Origin: a candidate division SR1 bacterium Aalborg_AAW-1
Lineage (GTDB): Bacteria; Patescibacteriota; Gracilibacteria; Absconditabacterales; Absconditicoccaceae
DNA length: 64,000 nt
Assembly (NCBI GenBank): GCA_001007975.1
Contig: CP011268.1
Location: 248,001-312,000, forward strand
Reading direction: 5' to 3'
Below the pieces are notes generated by a model. It did not search any database. It was given only the letters and a program-made list of their open reading frames with translations, and was not told the origin of the DNA. The position numbers were made by a program, and so were the translations under genes. This document shows positions 11,993 through 22,993 of the stretch, one piece after another; the stretch's first letter is position 1; each line of letters begins with the position of its first letter.

Positions 11993-13993
11993 ATGAATTA
12001 CCTACGTAATAGTATTCTCATAACCATATTCAGCTTGCTATCTTTATCATATAGTAAAGGATTTTTAAGTATAGATACTGTTGTTCAAAGACTTTCACAA
12101 ATCAGCACCTCTCAATCAATAGAATCATCAGGAATTCAACAATCAGGAAAAGATATATTTCTGACTACGTTATGAAATTTTAGTTCAGCAGACAGTAGCG
12201 CTATGCTACAAAGCATATCTAGTATCACGAAAGGATTACAGATATCAAATCCTAGCGCTTGTACAGAACTCAAAAATAATCATATTGTCACTATTTTATT
12301 AAGATCTCCTGCCTTTATACAAGACCTTTACAATTATAGTAATATTGCTCTTAATCAGGAGATACCGCAAGATTGAGATATCAAACAAGCATGTGAACAC
12401 GTTCTACACTGTATTTGAACATTAGAAAAAAATCAAACCATTACTGACACAACAAGAGAAACAAGGAGATGCGAAACAATCGTACTAAACGCATATATAT
12501 CTCATAAAACATTAGAATCAAATTTTTCTTCCCTTCCCTTAGCAAACAATAATGACAACATCTATATGGACAATGTAAAAGATAATGGTCTATTTGACAT
12601 CATGATAGATATAAAAAACATAGAAAGCCTTCTCTTTGATCCATGAAACAAATGACCTGAACTTCCTCAAATGATTTACTATTCATTACCCAAAACCATA
12701 CAACCGAGCAATTCTAACAATAGCAATTCTAATATCCCATGAACAATAGGATGAGGAAATCCATTCTATTCAACAGTAAACAACAGCTGAACAAATACAC
12801 AAGGTAATACTGCAGGAACAGCAACAAATAACCCTGCCATAATATCATGATCTTCACTAGGATCTGTAATAGATACGTTTGTAAGTTCAAACACATCAGC
12901 CAATATATCCAGTCAAGCTCTCGGAAATTCATCTACAATAATTTCTCAAGCAGTATGTCTCGTAGATTCAAATAACAATGATTATCTTAGCTGAATATGA
13001 GGAAATAATAATTGATGGTTATGAACAGGATTGTGAAATACAACCACTATCATTGATGAATTTACAAACCTGCAAAATGATTTAATCAATGCGATGAGTT
13101 GATATATCTATACACCTTGATATAATTGAAATTGAAATAACCCTTATATCTGAGGGAATTTCATACAAACAACCTGAGCAGTTCCTTCCACAACTCCTGC
13201 TTGTGCTGCAAGTTGTTCTACTACAGAATGAACAGAAAAATTAATTTGTGAAGGAAAGTGTTGTATGAATAGCTGTAATCAAATAAGTAATCTTTCTGAC
13301 AGAGCTATATGTTTATCCCAATGTTTATGCTGAGAAGCGAGTGTCGCGAATGATATGTTAAGAATAAAAATATGTAGAGTTCCTGCGCAACCATCACGTG
13401 TTATTGCTTGAAAAAAAATTACATCTATTGAACAAGCAATAGATGAAATTAATCAAATCTTTCTAAAATTAAAACAAAATGGAGCTCTCACGAAAAGAAC
13501 AAAAACACAAGAATTTTTAGATTCTAGTTTTAGTAGTATTAAATTTCACAAGATTCTCGCATTTGATATATTTGTAGCTATAAAACCTATCTATGATAGA
13601 CTTCAATCACGTGAAGTAGAAAAACAAGCAAAAGATAATGCAACAACATTAGCAATACTTAATAATACAAATTGAAAATTATCTCAGTGAGCAGATAAAA
13701 ATAAATACTCCATCTCTGGAATATATTGATCCAATGATGAAGAGATAATAAAAAATTGTGAACTTATACAATGAGGAAAATATAATGCTATTAACAAAAA
13801 ATGTGAATGATGAGTAAGTAACACAACAGCACTCTTACTACTAGCTAATACTAATGCCAACAATTCAAGAAATGATGCACTATGATTATTTCTTAGCGAA
13901 CAATATACTTTTTGGGAAGAAATCTATAATCAATTCAGTGAAATACAAGTCACAGTGAAGAATCTAAGAGAAAAAGCAGAACAAGCACAATAA
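11993..13993 (+). CDS. Secreted cysteine-rich protein of unknown function (third of three)
   Basis: 666 residues. A signal peptide (about 1-21) leads to a helical domain, then a low-complexity N/S/G-rich middle (about residues 240-390), then a cysteine cluster (about 400-450; PACAASC, CEGKCCMNSC, CLSQCLCGEAS) and a helical C-terminal domain ending NLREKAEQAQ. The cluster suggests several disulfides or a compact fold outside the membrane. No known family. It is the last gene of the three and its stop lies 3 bases from the tgt stop on the other strand. Confidence 0.7.
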
Positions 13994-13996
13994 TGA

Positions 13997-15148
13997 TTAT
14001 ACTCTTCCATGGATAATATCTTCTCTCAAATCAGAGACTTTTTCATGCAAGAAAAAAATATTATGAAGAGAGAGAATAGAACCTCACAAGGCTTCCTTTT
14101 CTCTAAGGAGATGATGAATATATGCTTTTGTATATGTTCTAGAAAGATTATTTTTTGCTTCTGCCCATAAAGGAGTATGATCATTACGGAAACGAGTGTT
14201 GCTCAAATGAACATATCCATCATTGGTATATGCCATACCGTGTCTTCCCAATCTCGTTGGCATAACACAATCAAACATATCAAATCAAGAAAGAATTGCA
14301 TAACGAATAGTTTCCCAATCACCTATCCCCATAAGATATCTAGGCACATGAGTTGGCAATCTTTCTCCACAGAATTTTGTAATACTCTGCACTTGCTCAC
14401 GAGATTCACCTACACTTACTCATCCAACAGCAATACCATCCATAGCAAAAGGCATTAAAAAATCGAGAGATTCCTGACGAAGATCAAAATTTGTTCATCA
14501 TTGTACGATAGGGAAAAGTACTCAACGTATATCTTGAGATTTCTGGTTATAATACTCAAACTGTCTTTTTGCCCAACGGTGTGTCATATCCATATGTTTT
14601 TTATAGGTACGATCATCTGATCATCCTGGTGAACACACATCCAGCATCATCATAATATCAGATCATAGTTTTGATTGAATGTCTACGCAAGATTCCGGAG
14701 ACATAAAATGAGTAGAACCATCAATAGGTGATTTAAACTTTATTCCATCCTCTTTTATGGAGACCATAGGTCATTTTTTATTCATCGCTCCAGTTCAAGA
14801 TTTATTGAGTCATAACGAAAATACTTGGAAACCTCCACTGTCAGTCAGTACTAATCCGGGCCAGTTCATCATTTTTTGTACTCATCATGCTTGATATACA
14901 AGATCTTCTCAAGGACGAAGATAAAGATGAAATGTATTTGCTAACATCAAATTCATAGTTTCTAATTCTCAAAGATAATCAGGATTACGAATCATATCCA
15001 AAAATAGACCTTTAATAGTTGCTTTTGTTCAAACTGGCATGAAAACAGGCGTTTTTACCTCTACACCATTTAGAGAGATTACTCCTGCCCTTGCTTGTCA
15101 AGATTGAGCCTGAATAGTATACTGTAATTTGGAAGATGTCATGATCAT
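13997..15148 (-). CDS. tgt: Queuine tRNA-guanine transglycosylase, zinc cysteines missing
   Basis: A 383-residue Tgt, which swaps G34 of GUN-anticodon tRNAs for a queuosine precursor. It begins MIMTSSKLQYTIQAQSGQARAG and shows TPVFMPVGT, NTFHLYLRPG, LTDSGGFQVFSL (catalytic aspartate region) and, late, FDCVMPTRLGRHG. Where the family has a CxCxxC zinc site the sequence reads LWAEAKNNLSRTYTKAY, so all three cysteines are absent, although the partner-histidine segment (ILSLHN) is kept. Start is 15148 or the second ATG at 15142. Convergent with the secreted operon. The family is certain; catalytic activity without the metal site is open. Confidence 0.9.
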
Positions 15149-15241
15149 TATAGTAATTTAAATATCTTACAATTTGCATTTTTTTTAATTTTTATTAGAA
15201 TAGTAATTATAAAGAAATACTTTACTAAAACAAGCAGTGTT

Positions 15242-15691
15242 ATGATATTAGAAACGATAAAAGAAAAAATTGCAGAACAATACTCACTTGATGGACAACA
15301 ATGAATTTTTTTGAGTTGCTTCGATAGTCACAATACTTTACTCTCTTCACATGGCGTCCTCGTCACGAATAAATCCCTATGAACAGTTATTGATATGATT
15401 TATCATGGAATACTCCAAACACATAGCAATGAAATAAAGCGCATTATTGTAGATATTGTCACTGAGATTAATGAACTCAATACTATGGATCAAATCAATA
15501 ATATTGATATTACTACTACATGACTATGTATTAGTACCATTGATTATTCTAAAAGTTGAGTAATAGCGCCATGAACTCAAGGCATATCATCATTAGCTCA
15601 AATGCTTCAAATTATAAAAGAAAAAAACCATATCGAAGGTAATGTGATTATCCATTCATTTCATACAGAAAAAATTGAGATAGTACTATAA
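15242..15691 (+). CDS. Small conserved-looking protein, unknown
   Basis: 149 residues, no signal peptide or membrane segment. It is an alternating alpha/beta protein by eye: FLSCFDSHNTLLSSHGVLV, then IIVDIVTEINEL, CISTIDYSKSGVIAPGT and a closing strand-rich stretch. TGA glycines are present throughout. I do not recognise the family. It diverges from tgt across 93 bases and is followed 27 bases later by another small protein on the same strand. Confidence 0.65.
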
Positions 15692-15718
15692 AATCTTTTT
15701 ATCGTATATATTATATGC

Positions 15719-15955
15719 ATGTCAGCAGAACTCTCACAAGTATTGATAAAACCAGAATCCAGTAAACAAGTGAAATACAATCTTATCACCACTATTAGTG
15801 ATGATATGAATACATGATATACTTCATTAAAAAATACTATAGCTGGAGGAGGAAATAAAAATGAAAGCAAGTGACATAAAGATATACTTGTCAACAAACA
15901 AATAACGACTGAGTGAGAAAAACGACAACAAGAACGAATGAATAAAAGAAAATAA
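15719..15955 (+). CDS. Small charged protein, unknown
   Basis: 78 residues (MSAELSQVLIKPESSK start). It has a short glycine patch (IAGGGNKN) and a strongly basic tail (EKRQQERMNKRK), which would suit nucleic-acid binding or a partner protein, but nothing more specific can be said. An overlapping ATG in another frame at 15717 hits TAA after 16 codons and was not used. Its stop is 18 bases from the stop of the convergent pilus-like gene. Confidence 0.5.
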
Positions 15956-15972
15956 TGAAAGAAACAATACAA

Positions 15973-17154
15973 TTAAAATACTACCGTAAATGAGCTCAAC
16001 GAATTTTCTTGGTCTAATGATTTTTTAGCATTCATTTGAACAGTATAATTTCATACTCTAGAAGTTCAATCAATATAAAAGAAAGGTTGAGTTAATGCAC
16101 TATCAGACTCTAACTTATATTCAAGATAAGGGTAAAAATTATTATTTCTACTAATAAGTTTTTTTCAAAGAGAAATTTGAAAATAAGGGGAACTTATAAC
16201 AGAAAAAAGCTCAGAAAAAAGATACTGATGAAGTCAAACCTCATCAAACAAAAGAGAACTTCAAATCATAAGATGTCATGTCAATTCAGATCAACGAAAC
16301 TGCAATAAAGGATTAATATTACTAGAAAAATCTATCGATTCTGAAGATCATTCTGTTATCATATTAATATCACTTTCTCTAATCGATTCATCTTCACCAA
16401 AAACAACCAACTCCGCATCTCATGTCAATCTACCAATTAAATTTCTAGGCAAAATAGAAACATTATATACTTCTCATAGATAATCAAATCAACCATTCAA
16501 TCACCAAGATACAAGAACATCATTCGCTATTCCATCTCCATCCACATCACACTCTCCTCAATTATCACAAAGCAATACATCAGTTGAGCTTACTCATCAT
16601 TGATCCATAAATGTTTGTACAATAGCACTAGGAAGTTTAAGATGTAGTCTAATATTATTCATAGATAAATTTACTCTACTCTCTATACTGTCTTTTTGAT
16701 AGGCATTTTTTTGTGGAGTTCCATCATACCATAATGGTATAGTTTGGGTTCTCCCATAGGATAAAACATTATAATCATTCGATCAAGTTGTAAGATTATA
16801 CACTTTTGAATTTCATTTTCATCATATTGGCAAAACACCATCCTGACTTCTTGATTGTATTCTCCACATCAAGTCAGTTTTATTGTCAAAATATCCAAAA
16901 TCTTGATTGTAAGATACATCAGATTGTACATCTGCACTCATTGATCTAATCCATCAACCCGTTCATTCAAATCATGCCTCTTGTTGTCTTAAGACTAATA
17001 AAGATCTTTCTATTGCTGTATTAGCTCCATAATAAGCCATATTATAATCTTTAATATCTCTCAATAAAGAAAAATAAGGCAAAAAACTAGAATACAAAGC
17101 TAATGCAATAGACAGTCCTATGATTCATAATATGAGAACAAAAATAATAATCAT
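15973..17154 (-). CDS. Exported protein with pilin-like N-terminal helix
   Basis: 393 residues. The N-terminus is a single long hydrophobic helix (MIIIFVLILGIIGLSIALALY) running straight into an amphipathic stretch, as in PilX/PilV-type minor pilins, though the usual basic leader and Glu5 are absent. The remaining part is polar and beta-rich, with a calcium-loop-like segment DVDGDGIANDV at about residue 195. It lies 9 bases after mraY and is probably co-transcribed with it. I propose an envelope- or pilus-associated protein; family assignment is not certain. Confidence 0.6.
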
Positions 17155-17163
17155 ACAATAATC

Positions 17164-18237
17164 TTACATTAAATTAAAAGACTCTATATACAAAATAATA
17201 ACAATACATAAGAGAGATAGCACTCACTGAACCATCCAGAACTTCATCACGACAGTATATTCTTTCATACCATAGTATTCACATAAATGATGAAATGGAG
17301 CTATAGGAAAGATTTTCTTTTTACAATACTTTTTCCATATAATCTGGAGAAAACTAGAGAGCAACTCAAGAATAAAAATACCAAATAAAATTATAAAAGG
17401 AATAAATATTCATTCTCTCATATTTAACAATAAAATCAATGATGAAAGCAATCATCATAAGGCAAATGCTCAACTATCTCACATAAATATCTTTGCAGGA
17501 TTAATATTATATCGCAAAAACGCAACTAAAACTGCTACAACAATTACGATCAAAGAAGTAGCGATATATGTTTGATTTAAAAACGTAACTAACGCAAGTG
17601 ATGATAAAACCATCGACATCATACCTCATGCAAGCCCATCTAATCCATCAGTGATATTAATAGCATGCGTTACAAAAAGAACAAAGGTAAAACTAAAAGG
17701 AATAAACCATATTCAAAGATCAATCTTCATCCCTGGTCGCAATAACAACCAATCTACATGTAATTGTCCATAAAACCAATACGTAATAAATGCTGCAAAA
17801 AACACCATACCAAACATTTTAGATCGAGCACTCAATCCCTTCACTTTACCGTGTCCTTTAATATTAAGTATATCATCAACAAGACCAATACATCACATTG
17901 AAAAAAACCCAAAAAGAAGAATATATGTCTCTTGTCTATTGAGCAATGTATTATTAATCCACTCAAAATGATATGGTATATATGACAACGCTACCATAAA
18001 TGCGACCACAATCAAAAAGAATCATCATCACATAGTTGGTGTACCTTGTTTATGCTGATGCATAGTATGAAAAATTGTTGCTTCTGACCCCGTCACATCA
18101 GCATCACGAATTGTTTTTCCTGCTTTGTAATATTGTAAAACACGAATATAAAAAGGATAAATCACAACAGACAATACAAACGTTAATAAACCATAAATAA
18201 TAATCGTATTTACTTTAAGCAACAATTCTTCAGCCAT
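17164..18237 (-). CDS. mraY: Phospho-N-acetylmuramoyl-pentapeptide-transferase MraY
   Basis: 357 residues, about ten membrane helices. MraY moves phospho-MurNAc-pentapeptide onto undecaprenyl phosphate to make lipid I. Motifs: HKQGTPTMGG near residue 64, GLVDDILNIKGHGK (catalytic aspartates), NITDGLDGLAGG, GDSGALAFGG, and the histidine-rich loop FHHLCEYYGM. Several glycines in these motifs are TGA. The start ATG follows directly on the divergent gap to the next gene. Its presence indicates the cell keeps the membrane steps of wall synthesis. Confidence 0.94.
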
Positions 18238-18366
18238 TAAATGAATAATATATATTAAAATAAGAAAGAGTATAGATATATCATATAAAGAATAACATTT
18301 TTTTTCAAAAAAAATACGATTTAATTATAATATAACTATAAGTTTTTACAAGTTAAAATACTATAA

Positions 18367-18843
18367 ATGAATCTATACAAACTCATAATTTTATGAATTT
18401 ATAGTGTTATTCTTCTCTTCAATGGGTATATGAATGCCCAAAACACATCAACAAAGTGGACGAATAACCCAATATATATAGTTGATCAATTTGGACAGGA
18501 TGTAAATGAAGATACAAGAATTCAAGATACAGCATTCAATGATATTAATCCCAATCAAGGACAATATCCATCAGAGTATAGAATTGCAAACGCTTTTGAT
18601 TCTATCAGAATTCAAATTGCTCCATATTTACAACGGATTATGTATATTGGTCTATCGTTAGCAGTTATAGGAATTATCTATAATGGTTTCCTCATGGTCA
18701 CAAAACCAGTATGATCTGATTGAGATACATGAAAAGTAAAAGAAAGACTCATAAAAATAATAACATGAGTATTCTTACTCACATGATTTTATGTAATAAT
18801 TCAAGTCATTCTGGCAATAATTGACTATATTATTACTTCATAA
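18367..18843 (+). CDS. VirB2/TrbC-like two-helix membrane protein
   Basis: 158 residues. A signal peptide (about 1-21, ending GYMNAQ) is followed by a polar stretch and then two membrane helices (about 95-112 and 128-150) joined by a short charged loop (KPVGSDGDTGKVKERL). That layout matches the small pilin-like VirB2/TrbC proteins found with type IV secretion genes in many CPR bacteria; sequence identity to a known member was not testable. It precedes a related larger protein by 65 bases on the same strand. Confidence 0.55.
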
Positions 18844-18908
18844 AAAATGATCAATAAGTTTTATAAATCCTATTTACAAGAACCTTTTATTTTAGATTGA
18901 AAGTGATC

Positions 18909-19853
18909 ATGAAATTTCTGAAAAAGACACTCATAGTAATGATAGCATTCATTATCAGTCAGGCAGTATATTTTTGAATATGATGATGAGAAGTGTATGC
19001 CAATCCACCAAGTTTTGAAGTAGATTATAAATCATATCTCATGGGCGAAAAAGGCAGCAACAAAAGTGAAACACTACGAGACATGTCCAAAATAGGTATT
19101 GATAAAAACAAAAGCTTAAAAGATAATATTAAAAATATTTTCTATCCTGATGTGGATGGCCAAGGTGGTAGATTATGGGATATTATTAAAGTACTATGAC
19201 TTATTGTCTTCATAGTTATGATTGTCGTACAATGATTTAAATATGTTATGAGTGCTGATGTAGAAAACAAAGCAAAAGATTTGCATAGAAATTTTATGTA
19301 TATTTTCTTGGGATGACTTATTTTCTTTTCATCTACATGGATTTTATGAATCGGTTTACACATCTGATGAGATGGTTGATCTGCAGAATTAATGAATAAA
19401 ATTGATCAATCGCTTATGTTTCAAATCTTTTCTTGACTAAGAGCATTAGCATTTTTTATTGCGATTATATTATTGATTTTCACATGATGGAAAATTATGG
19501 TTGCAATGGATCAAGAAGATAAATTTAAAGCTTGAACACAAGGAATATTCAATATTATTATTCCACTTATTATTATTAAAATAATAGATTATATTTATTA
19601 TATAGCTCAATCACCAGATCTTAAATCGAAAGCAACTATACTGATAATAGAAGTCAGTAAAGCATTAGGGTATATTCTGTGATGATTTTTCACACTCATG
19701 ATTATTTACTATGGATTCAGATTAATGTTTGGTGGAAGTGATGATCATCTAAAAAAAGTCAAAAACATCATAGTGTGAGTATTTTTAGGATCTTTAGTAA
19801 TCTTTATTTTCTTCTTAATTATCTATCAAATTGCACAAGAATTTGTAGGATAA
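18909..19853 (+). CDS. Multi-repeat VirB2-like membrane protein
   Basis: 314 residues with a signal peptide-like N-terminus (ending VYAN). It contains three successive helix-charged loop-helix units: loops at SADVENKAKDLHRN, AMDQEDKFKAGTQG and FGGSDDHLKKVKN, each flanked by hydrophobic helices. These echo the two-helix unit of the neighbouring gene, so it looks like three VirB2-like units joined in one chain. An ATG at 18847 on the same strand meets TAG after about 20 codons and was rejected as the start. Probable role: membrane or pilus component of a type IV secretion-like apparatus. Confidence 0.55.
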
Positions 19854-19930
19854 AAAAGAACTGTGCTTGCAATTTAATCCCCTTTCGCCTAGAATGAAAA
19901 GATATATTTTTGATTCATTTCTAGATAGTG

Positions 19931-22900
19931 ATGACAGTAAAAAAACAACAAATACAGAAACCTTCATGAGAAAATCTTTCAGACGTGATTGTTCTTAAAT
20001 GAGTAAATACTCACAATCTTAACAATATTGATGTAACAATACCAAAAAACAATATCATCACGATCACGTGAGTATCTGGATCAGGAAAATCCTCGCTTGC
20101 TTTTCACACCATCTATAAGGAAGGTCAATTTCGTTATATTGAATCTCTTTCGTCCTATTTAAGACAATTTTTCCAATTAGGATCAAGACCAGATATTGAA
20201 TATAGCTCTGGACTATCTCCTGCTATTGCTATCGAACAGAACAAACAATCAGGGAATAGTAGATCTTCTGTTGGTACATTAACAGAAATCGATGATTATC
20301 TTAGACTTCTTTTTTCAAAAGTTGGATCGCTCTACTCATATGGTTCATGAAAGCCTATCAAAACACAAAATGTAGAAACTATTGTCAACAATATTAAAAA
20401 CAATTATTCTGACAAAAAAGTGTTTTTGTTACATGAGTTGGTTGTTTGTGATGAGAAAAAAGAGCTTGAAACATTTACAAGAAAAAATAGAAATAGAGTT
20501 GAAAAAGAAAAAGGATTTGTAAGATACCTGATTGTACCAAAAGGTGAAAAATGAGAACCAGTAGAATATTTTTATCTTGAAGAGCCTAATCTTCCAACAG
20601 ATTTTTTTCCAGTTGCTGTGTATGGTATCTATGATCGTGTAACGGTAGAAGAAGCAAAAATTGGGAGACTAAAAGAAGATATTATCAAAATTTTGGCAGA
20701 ACAAAAAAAATTTGGAATCTGGGTAGAAGATGAACATAAACTTGAATGGTTTACAGATAAAAATTATGATCCTGAATATAATATATCCTACCCAGAATTT
20801 ACTTCTAGACATTTTTCTCCAAATCGTATTGAATGAGCATGTCCTCATTGTAGCGGATTAGGTGAAATTCTCCAAGTTGATATAGAAAAGATTATTGATC
20901 CACAAAGTACCTATATGAGAGCCATACTCCCATGGAGAGACAGTAACTATGGACAAAATATATTAGAAAGATTAGCTCAAAAGTACTCTATAGATCAAGC
21001 AGCGATATGGCACGAACTTCCAGAACGATTTCGTCATGTAGTACTTCATGGTGATCAGGAACTTTTAAGGGTAAAAAATGGTGAAAAAAACGCCAATATT
21101 AGTTATGAAGGTATTGACCCAATCATTAAAGATCAATTTCAAAAAGGTATGCTAACAGTAGACTTCCAAGCGATGCTTGGTATGGAACATTGTCCTGAAT
21201 GCCAAGGCGCTAAACTTCGTAAAGAATCTCTTCATGTATTTATAACACTCCCAACATGAAGCTTGTCAGAAGATTTACTTTTTCATCTTAATACTCATAA
21301 ATTTTATGAACAAAAAGTTGATGATTATCCTGATAATAGAATAAAAATTAATATTGCTCAACTGCAACATCTTTCACTTAATGAAATCATTACTGTCCTT
21401 GAAGTCTTTGAAGAACACTCTCTTGAAGATGAACAACTGATTGATAGAATTCTTCATCCACTGATGGATAGGGCAAGAACTATTGGTGAACTTGGATTAG
21501 GGTATCTTTCTCTTCACAGACAGGTAGGAACATTATCATGATGAGAAATACAAAGACTCAGACTAACTAAACAACTGGGAAACAAACTCACTGGCATTAT
21601 TTATGTGTTGGATGAACCAACTATAGGACTCAATACTAAAGAAATTGTCAAAGTGATTGATGCCATAAAAGGTCTCAAAACTATGGGAAATACTATCATC
21701 GTTGTAGAACACAATGAAGAATTCATCAAAAATTCAGATTGGGTTGTGGAAATTTGACCTGGAGCAGGAGATTTTGGTGGTAATGTTGTATTCAACTGAT
21801 CATATGAAGATTTTATTCAACAGCAATCTCTAACTTCCGATTATATAACAGGTAAAAGAAAGGTTCATATTGATTTTGAACACAAAGTAAGTTCACAACA
21901 CATTACGATCAAAAAAGCTCACAAATACAATCTTCAAAATATTGATGTACAACTTCCTCTTTGATGATTTTCAATTATTACATGATGATCGTGAGCAGGT
22001 AAAACAACTCTTATGTACACTACTCTTTTTAGGTTTTTAGAAGAAAAACAAAAATTTATCCAATCATATATTAGACTTCATCTTCTCAAAAAAGGACTTT
22101 CTTGGCAAGAAATCATATCTGCACCAGTAATGAAAAAAGACGAATATGCACATTATGAGAAACTTGCTCTTCAGGAATTTTATAATGACATAGGTGTAGA
22201 TATTATTCAAGGATATGAACATATTGATAATACACTCTATATCGATCAATCCAGCATTGGAAAAACACCAAGAAGTTGTCCAGCCACTTTTGTAGGTATT
22301 TTTGATGATATGAGAACACTCTTTGCAGGGACTAATGAAGCGAAATACCTTGGATTTAATTCAGGACATTTTTCATTCAATAGTAGTAAAGGGGCTTGTC
22401 CAGAATGTAAGGGATATGGATATAAAAAAATAGAATTACAATTTCTTCCTGACACCTATATTCACTGTGAATTATGTAATGGAACCAGATATAAACCAGA
22501 GATTAATCAAATCACACGAAGAGGAAAATCTATATCTCAAGTACTTGATCTGTATATAAAAGATGCTTATGAATTTTTCTCAGATATTTGACATATTCAC
22601 GAACCTCTCAAGATGATGATGGAAATAGGTTTAGGTTATCTTAAACTATGACAACCAGCTCAAATGTTATCAGGATGAGAATCTCAAAGACTAAAGCTTA
22701 TTAAACATTTTCTCAAATCATATAAAGGACATACTGTATATTTCTTAGATGAGCCTACCGTAGGTCTTCATCCACACGACATTGAGAAACTTCTCCTTGT
22801 CTTAAAAAAATTCCTCGATAAGGGTGATACTATTCTTATGATCGAACATGATGAAGATTTATTGCAATTTGCTGACAAAGTTATCACTCTCGACAATGGA

Positions 22901-22936
22901 GCTCTTATAAATTCAAGTAATAAGAAAAATAAATAA
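19931..22936 (+). CDS. uvrA: Excinuclease ABC subunit A
   Basis: 1001 residues, slightly longer than typical UvrA (about 940). Two ABC halves: the first has [12 protein letters not shown] (about residues 47-58), SSYLRQFF, and LSGGEIQRL (about 536), followed by [10 protein letters not shown]; the second has TGGSGAGKTT (about 684), LSGGESQRLKL (about 913) and [12 protein letters not shown]. Zinc-finger cysteine pairs are at CPHC, CPEC and CPECKGYG with CELC. TGA codes conserved glycines in both Walker A regions and in LSGGE. UvrA recognises bulky DNA lesions and loads UvrB. An upstream ATG in another frame at 19894 ends at TAA. The genome may hold another UvrA; UvrB/C are not here. Confidence 0.92.
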
Positions 22937-22960
22937 ATATTCAGTATAAACAGCATAACA

Positions 22961-22993
22961 ACTTTATAAATCTTATAACTTTATAAATCTTAT
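22961..22993 (+). repeat. Tandem 16-base repeat over the Wzy-like gene start
   Basis: ACTTTATAAATCTTAT occurs twice (22961-22976 and 22978-22993), the second copy running into the ATG at 22992. TATAAA inside each copy could act as a -10-like element or simply be slippage in an AT-rich leader. Confidence 0.6.

Noticed and set aside
19894-19976. ATG at 19894 as the uvrA start
   Set aside because: That frame ends at TAA after about 34 codons; the UvrA frame starts at 19931.
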